A stretch of DNA of 11,631 nt from Auxenochlorella pyrenoidosa (lineage: Eukaryota > Chlorophyta > Trebouxiophyceae > Chlorellales > Chlorellaceae): assembly GCA_001430745.1 (NCBI GenBank), contig KQ482061.1:1552460-1564090 (forward strand), in the 5' to 3' direction. Below the pieces are notes generated by a model. It was not told the DNA's origin and did no database searches. It saw only the letters and a program-made list of their open reading frames with translations. A program made the translations under genes and the position numbers. Numbering within the stretch: position 1 is the first letter of the stretch; each line of letters opens with the position of its first letter. Positions 1 to 9,010 of the stretch are shown in pieces.

Positions 1-1912
1 GCGTGACGGTGGCAGAGTCGCTGGCGGTGGCCGCGCTGGCGGGCATGGGCAACGTGCTGCTGACGTGAGGTGCAGGGGGGTGGGGGCGCTGTGGTGGGGG
101 GGGAGGGAGAGGCAAAGTGTGCCAGGGCCTGGCTCAGCTGTGCACCACCTGGCCCTTCCCCAACCTGCCTGGCCGTCCCGGTCTTGCCCCACCACCCGTC
201 CCTGCCCCCACAGCAATCCCATATGGATGGTGGCGACGCGCATGCAGGCCATGAGCCGCACCAAGCAGCAGCCGAGGCAGGCAGCAGCGGCAGCGGCGGC
301 AGAGGCGGGACAGGAGGGAGAGCCAGAGCTGCCGCCCGCACGCCCAAGCATCCTGTCGGGTGGGGTGGCGCCATGAGGGAGCGCCGCATGGCAGGACCAC
401 CTGTTGTTGCCCAGCGGGGTTGGCACCCCCTTCCCCGTGCGTCCTTTGTCTGGCAATCTCAATCAGCTGAGTGCCGTGCTTTTCAGCCAGGAAGAGTGCC
501 GTGCTACCCCCTCCACACCTGAGCAACCTCTGCTCCTCCTACCCCCACCCTCCCCTGCAGTGGCCCGCCAGGTGTATGCCGAGTTTGGGCTGCCCGGCTT
601 CTGGAACGGCACCGCCGCCTCGCTCATCATGGTGGGCCGGCACGCATCACCCGCTGGGATGGCGCACCCCCCTGCTGCGCGCGCTTGCTGTTCAACAGCC
701 CGCCGCACTGCCCGTTTCACTCCCCGTCGCAACCCTGCTCCCACACCACCTGCCTCCCCCCCACCACCACTACCACCCACCCCCAGGTCATCAACCCCAC
801 CATCCAGTACGCGTTTTACGAGTGGCTGCAGGCGGCGCGCGCCAAGATCAGGTGTGGTGCACAGCGCGCCGCAGGCAGCTGAACCACTGCCGTTGTGGCG
901 GCTGCAGAAACGCCCCTGGCGGTGCGCCTGGGGCAGGCTGACCGCTGCTGCTGGTGCCCGATTGTTGTGGCGACTGGCACCACCCTGGCCCCCTCGCTGC
1001 TCCGGTGCCTGCCCGCAGGCGCAGCAAGGCGCGGCCCTCTGCCGCCGAGGTCTTCCTGCTGTCGGCGCTGGCCAAGACGGGGGCCACCCTGCTCACATAC
1101 CCCATGATGAACATCAAGGTGGGGGGGGCGGGGGCGGGCGCTGCGCTGCGCCATGCCTGGCCTCGGTGCCTACAGAGGGGTCGCAGGCAGCAGCGCCGCG
1201 CCATGCCGTGGCACTTGTCTGCTGTCCGCATGTTGACACACCTTTCGTGCCGTTCCTGAATGCCGTCCTCGAGCAGACGCGCATGTATGTGGCGCGGCGC
1301 GGCGAGGGCGGCGCCGGCGGCGCGCACCACGCCAGCATCCTGGCTGCCGCGGCAGAGATACTGCGCAAAGAAGGCGGGGGCGCGGTGCCGCGTGCTGGCT
1401 GCGGAGCAAGCGCAATCTGTCCAGCTGCCACTGGCCAGTCCGCTGCTGCCCTGCCAGAGGGACCTGCTGGGGCGGGCTCCCTGCGCCTGCATGCGGCGCT
1501 GAAGCAAGGCCTGCCCCTGGCATGCGACCTGCCCCCCTGTCCTTCTCTGCAGGCCCCGGCGGCTACTACCGCGGCATGCGCACCAAGATTGTGCAGTCGG
1601 TGCTGGCGGCGGCGCTGCTGTTTGTGTGCAAGGAGAAGATCACGGACGCGACGCGGGACGTGCTGCTGGTGCGCCTGGGCCCGCCCTCCAGCCGGCTCCT
1701 CATTGCCAGCCACGCTGGGCTTGTGCATGGGCTTGTCATTGGCAGAGGATGCCTGGCGTGCGTGGCCCCTGGCACTCGCTGCGTTCAAGGCCTCCGGATG
1801 CAAGGTATGCTGGCCTGTGCTCCCGTGGGTGCTGCCTCGCTGCCCAACCTCGCGCTAGTCGTATGCCCACGTGTTGCAGGGCCGGCAAGCTGCGCGCAAG
1901 GTGACAGCCTGA
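1..1912 (+). CDS. PXN: Peroxisomal NAD carrier-like protein (mitochondrial carrier family), 5' end missing
   Basis: Membrane solute carrier of the mitochondrial carrier family, probably in the peroxisomal membrane importing NAD. Predicted exons: <1-64, 214-359, 561-631, 787-851, 1019-1118, 1277-1391, 1553-1668, 1880-1912. From base 3 they give 708 nt, 235 residues plus stop, with every splice phase matching. Repeat 2 opens with VLLTNPIWMVATRMQ, followed by a variable Ala/Glu-rich matrix loop, then GLPGFWNGTAASLIM and INPTIQYAFYEWL. Repeat 3 has KTGATLLTYPMMNIKTRM, then GGYYRGMRTKIVQSVLAAA. From memory, these segments match Arabidopsis PXN more closely than ATP/ADP carriers. The family signature Px[DE]xx[KR] is replaced by PIWMVATR and PMMNIKTR, as in peroxisomal members. 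Repeat 1 lies off the window. The 3' end is uncertain: the intron 1669-1879 gives the end GRQAARKVTA, reading through gives a stop at 1944, and a further intron 1901-2103 would give a stop at 2349. Confidence is high for the family, moderate for the substrate. Confidence 0.82.
65..213 (+). other. Intron 1 of the carrier gene, with G-rich tract after the donor
   Basis: Donor GTGAGG and acceptor CCACAG join a split Thr codon, giving LLT-NPIW. Bases 69-110 are almost purely G runs broken by single T, C or A. A similar G-run tract follows the donor of the intron at 1119-1276. Such runs can act as intronic splicing enhancers or fold as G-quadruplexes; neither can be shown here. Confidence 0.7.
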
Positions 1913-2451
1913 GTGTGGTAACAGCCCACAAGGAACGGCAGTGAGATCGATTTATGCAGCAGGGCCTCTTTGCCTGTGCGCAGGGGCCATGCAGGGCATG
2001 CTCACTGTCTCTTGCACCCTCTAGCGACCACAATTCCCCATCACGCCCATTTCTGTGTGCCGAGCGCACCGATTCTGTGTGCCCAACTGTTTTTTTGTTT
2101 CAGTGTAGCGCGGCAAGGGAGTCTTACAAGCTGCTGCAGCATGTGGCAGCAGGGCTTGCACACAGGAATAAGCTTGCAGGCGAAGCGCATCAGGCGCCTT
2201 TAGAGTATGCCGAGGGTTGGCAGAGGGCGAGGCATCAGAGGTGCAGAGGACAGAATGTGCCGGCAGGTCGGGGGATAGGGCAGCTGGCAACAACACACGC
2301 TAACGAAGGAAACACCCAAGGAGAAAGTACAAGCAGGCTGAAAATGTAGAGGGTACAAGCAAGGCAAAATATGAAGACCAGAGAGAAGTTTGTGTGTGCA
2401 TGTGCCACAGACTTGCGGTTGGGTACAAAGGGGCGGGCTCGTGCCCCTGCT
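1913..2451. other. Convergent intergenic region / 3' UTRs, with a possible extra 3' exon
   Basis: This stretch separates the stops of two convergent genes and is AT-richer than its flanks. On the + strand a strong pyrimidine tract ending TTTCAG lies at 2089-2103, followed by a frame open to a TAG at 2347-2349. If the carrier gene uses a donor GTGACA at 1901, this would be its last coding exon; otherwise it may be a UTR intron or chance. On the - strand TGTAA (2128-2124), the green-algal poly(A) signal, lies about 325 nt past the stop of the downstream minus-strand gene. No other gene is seen. Confidence 0.45.
2124..2128 (-). terminator. Possible TGTAA polyadenylation signal for the minus-strand gene ending at 2452
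   Basis: TGTAA reads on the minus strand here. It is the known poly(A) signal of Chlamydomonas-type green algae and lies at a plausible distance past the stop. A five-base motif can occur by chance, so support is weak. Confidence 0.25.
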
Positions 2452-3337
2452 TCACTTGCCCGCCAGTTTGGCCAGCTTGAGCAGGCCAGCCAGGGCCTTG
2501 GAGCCGCCTTCCCCCGCTCCAGCAGCCTTGACGGGCTGCTGTCCTGCCAGCCTAGCATAGCGCCCCAGCGCGCCCAGCCCGCCCTGCTCGGCCTGCTGGC
2601 CTGCTGCCTGCGCCGCTGCTGCGTGCGGCTTGTCCATCTTGGCGAGGCGGTACAGTGGATCGCTGCTGACAGCTTGCGGCAGCCGCACGCGCTTCTTCAA
2701 GGAAGGGGCCGCGCCAGGGGCGCCGGCCTGCTTGGGGCCAGCTGCAGCAGGGGCAGGCCCGGCTGCAGCCGCAGGCTTGCCCCACAGCGGCGCAGCCGCA
2801 AAGCTGGGGCTCTGCTGCGCGGCGCGGCCCAGCGCCGCGGCGGCAGACTTGAGGCTGAAGCCGCCAAGCAGGCCGCCCGAGAGGGCGCCAGCTGCGGCAC
2901 TCGAGACGGCGCCAGAGGCGGCAAACGAGGGCGCCGCGGGCGTGCCGTCGCGGTGGGAGCCGCGCTGGGCTGCCGCGCCGGGCTGCTTCAGCTGGCCGGG
3001 GGCGGCCTTGGTTGTGCCGGGGGCTGCCGCCTTGGCAGGCGCGGCTGCAGGGGAGGGAGAGGGGGGCGGTGAGGTCAGTCACGCAAGGCCCCAACTGACA
3101 AAAGATGATACACAGCAGTCACAGCAACCCACTTACAAGTTGCGCTCACAATGCTGCAGGATTTGTGCCGGGCACGAAGAGCCTGTGACTCATCAAGGGA
3201 GAGTGCATGGGGCGACAACCCTCACCATGCTTCCAGGTGGCATAACCGCCAATCTGCGCCGCCTTGCGGTGCTTGAGGTGGCGGGTGACAAGCTTGAGGT
3301 TCCTAAAGCCCGCCACCAACAGCTGGCGGCGCGGCAT
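2452..3337 (-). CDS. Hypothetical basic, Ala/Pro-rich protein, 234 residues, two exons
   Basis: No family is recognised. Exon 1 is 3337-3226 and exon 2 is 3044-2452, with the intron 3225-3045 (181 nt; donor GTGAGG, acceptor CTGCAG). Both sides are phase 1, and the joined frame is 705 nt. Residues 1-37 are strongly basic with few acids, starting MPRRQLLVAGFRNLKLV and holding RHLKHRK; this could be a mitochondrial presequence or a nucleic-acid-binding segment. Residues 38-152 are low complexity (Ala, Pro, Gly, Ser) and probably disordered. Residues 153-234 are more ordered: LKKRVRLPQAVSSDPLYRLA, then an Ala/Gln stretch, and a final basic amphipathic helix KALAGLLKLAKLAGK. The start is the ATG at the head of the only open exon. 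The same-strand WD40 gene ends 420 nt upstream. Reality as a gene is supported by consistent splicing and a long frame, not by homology. Confidence 0.6.
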
Positions 3338-3757
3338 GGCGCCCGGCGGCGGAAGCCGGGCGGCGGGGTTGGCGACGCGTTGCCTTACGGCCCTCTGCCC
3401 GACCGCTCAAGGTCCTCTCTAGACTCTCCAGAGCTCTAAAGGGGCCGGCGCGAGCGCTATCTGAGCAGAAGGGGGCTCACGAGGACGTGCCGGAGGGCCG
3501 CTAGAGCGCGGCTCAGGCGCTCAGGATGGCCCGCTGGCCGTTACGAGACAGCAGAGTGGGCCCAAGGCAGCCAGAAGTGCACCGCGCTGGGTGCCGAGCG
3601 CGCAGCGCAGCGGCGGGGTTCCTCTCGGTTGGTTGAAGAGTCCCTGTGCTCTGTTGCTGCAGACGCCTACATTTAAACACTTGACAGCGCAGAAAAGGAA
3701 TGAAACAGGGAGCTAGGATCGAGCAGGAGTGCCTGTATCATGCTGCGTACCCTGCCG
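3338..3757. other. Intergenic region between two minus-strand genes
   Basis: It must hold the promoter of the 234-residue protein gene and the 3' UTR of the WD40 gene. It is GC-rich over about 3430-3620 and becomes AT-richer near 3660-3710 (ATTTAAAC at 3670-3677). No TATA box, RNA gene, repeat or convincing further exon was seen, and no TGTAA was found on the minus strand. Confidence 0.5.
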
Positions 3758-6700
3758 TCACCAGTAGCCATAGCTCGACTCCCGCGGCCGCCACTGCTCC
3801 TCCTCGCTGTCGCTGTCAGAGTCGCCGCCCTCGCTGTCATACTCCTCCCCCTCGCTGTCGGAATAATCCTCGTCGCTTGCATCCTCATCCCGCTCCGCCG
3901 GTGGCGGCAGCCTGCTGTGGTCGGGCGCGTCCTTGAAGGCGTACCGCACCAGCATATGCGTGTGGGCATCCCACCTGCAGTGCACGGGGTTGGCAGCAGC
4001 GCACCGCAGCGTGGGACCCAGGCTCACAAGGTATGCTCTGCAGCTCGTCAGTGCGCCGCAACGTGAATGTCAACCAAACTGTCCCCGGGCCGCCCGCAGG
4101 CACTCGAGAGCGCTCACGCGTAGTCGAACTCGCTTGGGCTGTGCATGCACCTGCAGCCAGTGGGCGGCAGCACCAGCTGTTGAAACCGCTTCCTTGCCAC
4201 ACTGCTGCAGAATACTGGTGCTGCATACACAGGCCTTCATGGCCCCTCCACTGTCTGCAGAACAGGCTGCGCGGCAGGCAGGCGACTGCGGAAACTCATG
4301 CACCTGGTGTCGCAGCTGTCACACATCATGCCTCGCAGCCCACGCCTCACTTGGGCCAGACGTAGCCGCCCATGGAGCCATACTCAAAGTCGTGGCCATG
4401 ACGGTCGATGTAGTAACAGTCTCCCACCGCAAACAGGGAGCGGGAGGGGGCGTGCCACTGCAGGCAGCAGGTCGGCGCGTTCGCACCGGCGGCGGTGAGC
4501 AGCCAGGTGCCGCCCGTGGATACCGGCACAGCCGAGAGGAGCACAGCACACCGCTGCAGGGCTGCTGCTGTGCTGCACCTCCCGCTGGCCTGCTGGGCGG
4601 GCCAACCAACCTGCATGCTGCAGACTTCTGTGTTGCCCGTGGCCAGCTCGTACAGGCAGCGCCGCGTGCGCAGGTCCCAGCAGAGCACCGACTCGCTGGC
4701 GGCGTTGGAGGTGAAGCAGAAGGGCTGGCCCTGCAGGGGTGGGGAGCGAGGAACGCGATGATGCGGGCGCAGCTGGAGCTGCGCAGAGCTGGAGGCACCA
4801 CTGGAGCGGTGCACCGGAAGTTGCAGGGAGCAGCGCAGCTTGCATCTGATGCCCTGCCCCTGCTTTCCAGCTCGGTTTTCAATGACACCCCAACCCACCT
4901 GGTCCTCGGCCAAAGCCAGGGCGGTGATCGCGGTCGAGCTGCGGCTGGCCAGCACATGGGTGCACGCGCTGGAGCGCAGGTCCCACACGCGCGCGGTGCT
5001 GTCGTCTGTTGGGGCCAGGGCCGGGGCAAATGGCGGGCAGCTGAGGGGGGGTCCTGCCCGGTAGCTATGCTGGTATGCACACCACAGGTCAGGCACACGC
5101 AGACGCGAACTGCGTGCAACCGAGCCCAAACAAGGGCAGGCAGCAGTGGCACTCACTGGAACCGGCGGCCACCAGGTGAGGCAGCTCGGGGCAGGCCGAG
5201 GCAGCAGACAGGCAGCCCATGAAGCCGGTCAGCAGCGCGGTGAGGCTGGTGGTGGGCCAGTCATAGATCCACAGGCTCCCGCTGCCCTTGAACAGGATGG
5301 CCACCTGCACCAAAATGCATTTCCATGCAGATGTAGTGAAATTCTGGTGCACATGCACCTCAAGTCAAGGCCGGCGACATCCAGTGCTGATGCTCACGCA
5401 CGCATGCAATCCAGTGGCCAAGCTCGAGCCTCGCCTGCTGTGGCGCCGCTCCGGATGCAGGCTCTGGCCCCAGAGAGAGCAGCATCATTGGCTCACGCCC
5501 CACAGGCGTTCAGGGAGTGCCCCCAGGCAGCAGTTCAATAAAGCCGTGTGGCAGGTCGCCAGCCGTGGCATCCGCCTCTGAAAGGATCAGGGCAGGGCCG
5601 CATGGAGCGGGCCATTGTTGTTGCAGGCCAGCGTGCTTGGCAGCAGCCAGAGGTCTGGCACCTAGCAAGCAGAGGATGCAAGCACAAGCAGAGAGTGCAG
5701 TGGCTGATGCAGCTCCCCGGGTGCCTGCCAGCTGGCCTGCATGCAAGCCCTGCCCACCAGCTGCCTCGTCGTTCCACGAGTCTGCCATGTGATTCACCAC
5801 CTGCGAACAAGGCCAGGGCCAACGCAGGCACCACTGTGGCTGTGGGCAGCCTGTGGACATGCAAGGCAGCATGTCAGGCACAGCGGGGAGGCGGCTGCGA
5901 GATGCTGCAAGCAGGGCAGCAGGGCCCGGAAGGCGGCGGGGCCAGCAGCAGGCAGGCCTCGGCACGCCACCAGCGCTCACCCTGACGCCGTTGTGCACGT
6001 GCTCCACCCGGTTGCCATCCTCGTCCGTGCTGTCGAAGTCGCTCAGCGAGCCCGCCTCTATGTAGCCCGCCTGGGGGGTCAGCCTGGCAGCAGGGACGCA
6101 GGGGCAGCGGTGCGGTCTGGCGAGGAGCCAGCAGGTTGCGGGCACCAGTCGGCCTGCCAACAGCCCAGCTGCGGCAGGTTTCCGTGTTGGCCACATCCCA
6201 AACCTGCACAAGAGGCCAGCGTTTGCACCCTGCTGCCCTTCCATGCAAAGCCAGCAAACCCACTGCCCTTTCTCCTCCCTGCCCACCTGTCCACATCCCA
6301 GAAGCTGAGCTTGCCGGCGCCGTGCGGGGCGTACACCCGGCGCCCCAGCAGGCCCAGCAGGGGCCCTCCATCCAGGGTGTAGCGGCAGCTGTTCCTGCTG
6401 GAGTCATCAATGGTGAAGGCCTGCATGGGGCAACATTGGTAAAGGCGCGCCCTCACAAGCTGTTCTCTGCATGCAGCGCTTGCTGGCTGCAGCCGCCAGG
6501 CAGGGCGGTGCAGTGCGCACGTGTCCACGGGCTGGGCGGGCTGGGCCCCAACCTTGATCCTGCCTTCGCCGCCGGAGGACCACACCAGGCCCTCTGCAGG
6601 ATCTAGAGCAACATGGTAGCCGCTGCAGCAGGCGGAGCAGAGCAGGGCAAGCCGAGTTTACTTGCAGTCAGCAGGTTGGACAGCGAAGCGCCCAATGGGG

Positions 6701-8235
6701 CCTGAAGCCCTTTGAGCCCCGCCGAACAGCCAAGCGCTCCCCGCCACAGAGCGTCTCACGGTTCAAAGAAGCCGGTGTGCACTTCGCTCAGGTCAGTGCC
6801 GTATGTTGGGATGCGGCCGGCCTGCAGGCAGGGCTCCCGCTGCTTCCATCCAGTGCCCCCCGCAAACGCCAGGTAGTCGCCAGCGGCGCACACCTGGCCG
6901 CCACTGGACACACCCTCCTGCGAGACCTGCAGGGGCAGGGGCGCACTGGTGCACTGCCTCGGCCAGCACGGGTGCATGAAACGGGGAGCTGAAGCAGGGC
7001 GATGATGGGTGGCGGCAGGCATGGCATGCGCAACCGCGTTGTCTGGTAGGGGTGCTGCCTGCCTGCCCACCTCGCAGCGCGCCTCTGCCACCGCTCCACC
7101 ACCCGGGGCGGTGTAGGAGGCGTCAAAGCGGGAGAGCGGGGAGGCCAGCGGAGGGCGCTGGTCGCTGGCAGAGGGTAGAAGCCCATCCAGGTGGCGCATG
7201 GCCTCCTTCACCTGCTGGTGGGCACGGGGGGCAGGCCGAAGGCCCAGGCAGGCATGAGCAAGGAGGCGCTCAAGTGGGCAGAGATGCAAGCCAGCAGGCC
7301 GTGGGCAAGCCATGGGTGGAAGGTGCGTGTGGCTTGGATGATGAGACTGCCAGCATCAGTGTGCACGGCTGTCGTCTGATTCATGTCGAGAATAGGTCGC
7401 AGGTAGTGTGCAGCATGCCACACTGTCCCTGAAGCACAAGCTTGCCTTGGCAGGATCGGCCCCGAGGCTCTTCATTAAGTTGGCGAGCGAACCCCGGGCG
7501 CCCACGTTGGCCGCTGTGCCGCCAGAGCCCAGGCTGGCCCCCACTCGCAGGGCTGCCTCTGCAGGGCGGCCCTCTAGCTGCGAGGGTGGGGGGGCGGGCA
7601 GAAGTCCAGACAGTCACTGGGTGCTCAGAACCAGGGCCCACGCATGCGAGCTGTTGTTGGGTGCTGGGTGTTGCTGGGACAGCCGCAACAGCTGTTGACT
7701 TGCTGCGCTGGGGTTCCTGCCCCGCTTGCCCAGCACCCTTGCCACGCACGTATTCACACAGCATGCTGTTGTCCCCGTCATAGTTGCTGTCGTCCTGGCT
7801 GTAGGGGTCGCCAAAGGCGGCGTCCAGCAGGGCGGCATCCAGCGCCGCCGCCACGCCCGCCCAGCGCGGCCCCAGCTGCGCGCGCAGCTCCGCGCTGTTG
7901 ATCCTGTCCCCCACGATCAGCAGCGCCTCCGCCTCACGCCGCATGCGCATGCCCTTCTGCGTCCAGTTGCCTCTTGCAACCGCGTCCTTCTCCTCGGCTG
8001 TTGGCGGCCGCACTGCCGCAAGGGCCTCGCGCCGCAGCTTGTCGAGCTCTGCCGCACCTGCATCTTCCCCTGTGGATGCAGCCGTCTTGCTGGCCTTGCC
8101 CCTGGTGCGGCTGGGTGGCTGCGCTGCAGGCGGAGTGCGTTGCGCAGCGCTGTCCGAGGGCGCTGCCGCCCCTGCCGCCACGGCGCCAGCTGCGACAGCC
8201 TTGCCGCGCGCCTTCGGGCGGCGACCTCCAGGCAT
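3758..8235 (-). CDS. WD40-repeat protein with basic N-terminus and acidic Ser/Asp/Glu tail, about 14 exons
   Basis: Likely a beta-propeller scaffold; partner unknown. Predicted exons (5' to 3'): 8235-7750, 7577-7446, 7211-7071, 6926-6760, 6622-6553, 6420-6295, 6070-5981, 5800-5758, 5463-5402, 5304-5157, 5005-4899, 4730-4611, 4553-4351, 4037-3758. This sums to 2175 nt (724 residues) with phases matching. Residues 1-60 are Ala/Pro/Lys/Arg-rich and disordered; 60-160 look helical. WD-like blades begin near 265. The clearest are GSGSLWIYDW (446-455), AGSNDSTARVWDLRS (487-501) and SESVLCWDLRTRRCLYELA. A late conserved-looking stretch has CYYIDRHGHDFEYG, then HMLVRYAFKDAP. Residues 680-712 are Asp/Glu/Ser-rich with casein-kinase-2-like sites, ending SSYGYW. 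From memory, the C-terminal half resembles an uncharacterised fungal WD40 family; this is unverified. Uncertain parts: the exon between 6287 and 6070, the exon at 5463-5402, and whether 4610-4554 is spliced. The ATG at 8235 is the first in frame. Confidence 0.75.
4554..4610 (-). other. 57-nt frame-neutral optional intron in the WD40 gene
   Basis: It starts GTTGGT and ends CTGCAG. Its length is a multiple of three and it contains no stop, so the frame is open from 4730 to 4351 either way. It is far shorter than its neighbours (151-313 nt). Splicing removes a 19-residue insert between two blade segments. It may instead be coding sequence. Confidence 0.4.
5510..5661 (-). other. Exon-like open stretch inside the WD40 gene with no usable donor
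   Basis: After the exon 5800-5758 (phase 1), an acceptor TAG at 5664-5662 would continue the frame as ARPLAAAKHAGL and later ALILSEADATAGDLPHGF, reaching a TGA at 5512-5510. There is no GT between its start and that stop, so it cannot be joined to the next blade exon at 5304 by a GT donor. It may be intron, an alternative exon giving a truncated protein of about 468 residues, or an exon using a GC donor near 5518. Confidence 0.35.
7212..7445 (-). other. GC-AG intron in the WD40 gene
   Basis: The exon end AAG is followed by GCAAGC, the usual strong context of GC-AG introns, and the acceptor is CAGCAG. Both sides are phase 0 and the join reads SLGADPAK-VKEAMRHLDG. A GT donor 7-8 bases further on would be in the wrong phase. 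Confidence 0.6.
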
Positions 8236-8518
8236 GCTCACGGTAACGGACCGCAGGTACAAGAATAGCTGGGGAGCTCCCAGCGGATTGGCCAATTCGG
8301 GCTCGCTTCCTGCCGCTCCTGAAGAAGGTAAGACCCTTCTGAGGGACACAAAAGCAGCAGGATCGCTTGATCGGAACGCGTGCAGCGCTCGCAAAGATGC
8401 CGACCTGCCGCCTCCGCTGGGAGCGCTGCTTTCCCGCCACTGCTTTGCCCGCCGCAACGCTCATGCACTTTTTGATGCCCTGACCTCTGTCGACAGCCCA
8501 TTATACGTTCTAGTGCGA

Positions 8519-8536
8519 CCTTACGTCAGTGTAAGG
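8519..8536. promoter_or_regulatory. Inverted repeat with a TTACGTCA bZIP/CRE-like site
   Basis: CCTTAC and GTAAGG form perfect 6-bp arms around a 6-base spacer. Bases 8521-8528 read TTACGTCA, equal to TGACGTAA on the other strand, a full bZIP/ATF-type site. It lies 284 bp upstream of the WD40 ATG and about 475 bp upstream of the secreted-protein ATG. Function is inferred from the motif alone. Confidence 0.3.
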
Positions 8537-8917
8537 ATACAGATTTGATGAGAGGTGGTGGTAAAGCAGTAAACTGAACCGAGCCCGTGCCGTTGCTTCC
8601 CGGCCTGCACCACTGCTGCGTGCAGGGACTATGTGTCGCGACATGACAATGTTAAGCAGGCTTGCACAGGTTCAGGTTCGACAGTACATTTCGGCTACTC
8701 ACTTTGCAATATTTGCAGTTCACATGTGCTGGTCTCCAACAGCAGGCGTGCACAGGCTTTGTGGGTGCTGGCAGGATAGGCTTTCTGACGAGCTGCCCTC
8801 CTCAGAGCTTGGCATACACCTGCTTGCTGCGGAAAGAGGTTGATGACAGTTCATCGAGTAGTAAGGAAATGTTACGCAGCATGAGCCTGCTCCCTTCCTG
8901 GCCAGCCTCCAACGGCT

Positions 8918-8971
8918 GCCTGAAGCAATTCCAGACCTTGATCCGCCTGAAGCAACTCCAGACCTTGATCC
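8918..8971 (+). repeat. 27-bp direct tandem repeat, two copies
   Basis: Copy 1 is 8918-8944 and copy 2 is 8945-8971. They differ at one base (AATT versus AACT). The repeat sits 40-93 bp upstream of the ATG at 9011, so probably in the 5' UTR or a 5' UTR intron. The unit is nine codons long but no coding role is apparent. Confidence 0.9.
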
Positions 8972-9010
8972 GCCGCAGAGAAGCTTTTCTCTCTCCGACC
9001 CCAGGTCGCA

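Larger units (their letters stand above)
8236..9010. other. Divergent promoter region between the WD40 gene and the secreted-protein gene
   Basis: It must drive the WD40 gene leftward and the cysteine-rich gene rightward. Visible elements are a TATAA-like GTATAATG on the minus strand at 8506-8499, a bZIP-like octamer inside an inverted repeat at 8519-8536, AT-richer sequence from 8640 to 8720, a 27-bp tandem repeat at 8918-8971, and a pyrimidine tract ending CCAG at 9003-9004 just before the rightward ATG. The last could be the acceptor of a 5' UTR intron. No tRNA or further gene is seen. Confidence 0.5.

Noticed and set aside
404..1858. 484-codon open frame on the + strand
   Set aside because: It only stays open through GC-rich introns. 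It shares short pieces with the real carrier exons at 561-631 and 1277-1391, but the rest is intron or shifted frame with low-complexity composition.
4319..5152. 277-codon minus-strand frame overlapping the WD40 exons
   Set aside because: It is out of frame with the WD blades, and its Cys/Pro/Ala-rich content matches no domain. The adjacent frame 4347-5156 holds the WD motifs.
3933..5222. 429-codon open frame on the + strand
   Set aside because: It is antisense to clear WD40 exons on the minus strand and is an artefact of few stops in GC-rich DNA.
5510..6286. 258-codon minus-strand frame taken as a single exon
   Set aside because: It contains real pieces (6070-5981 and 5800-5758) but runs through good GTGAGC and GTGGGC donors, so it is not one exon.
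3888..6929. A separate gene break between the N-terminal part and the blades of the WD40 gene (stop at 6758-6756)
   Set aside because: The stop lies just after a GTGAGA donor at 6759. The phase-2 join to 6622 gives FFEP-GYHVALDPAEG in frame, so the two parts belong to one gene.
7381..8457. 358-codon minus-strand frame starting upstream of 8235
   Set aside because: It has no ATG before 8235, and past 7750 it reads through an intron. Only 8235-7750 is kept.
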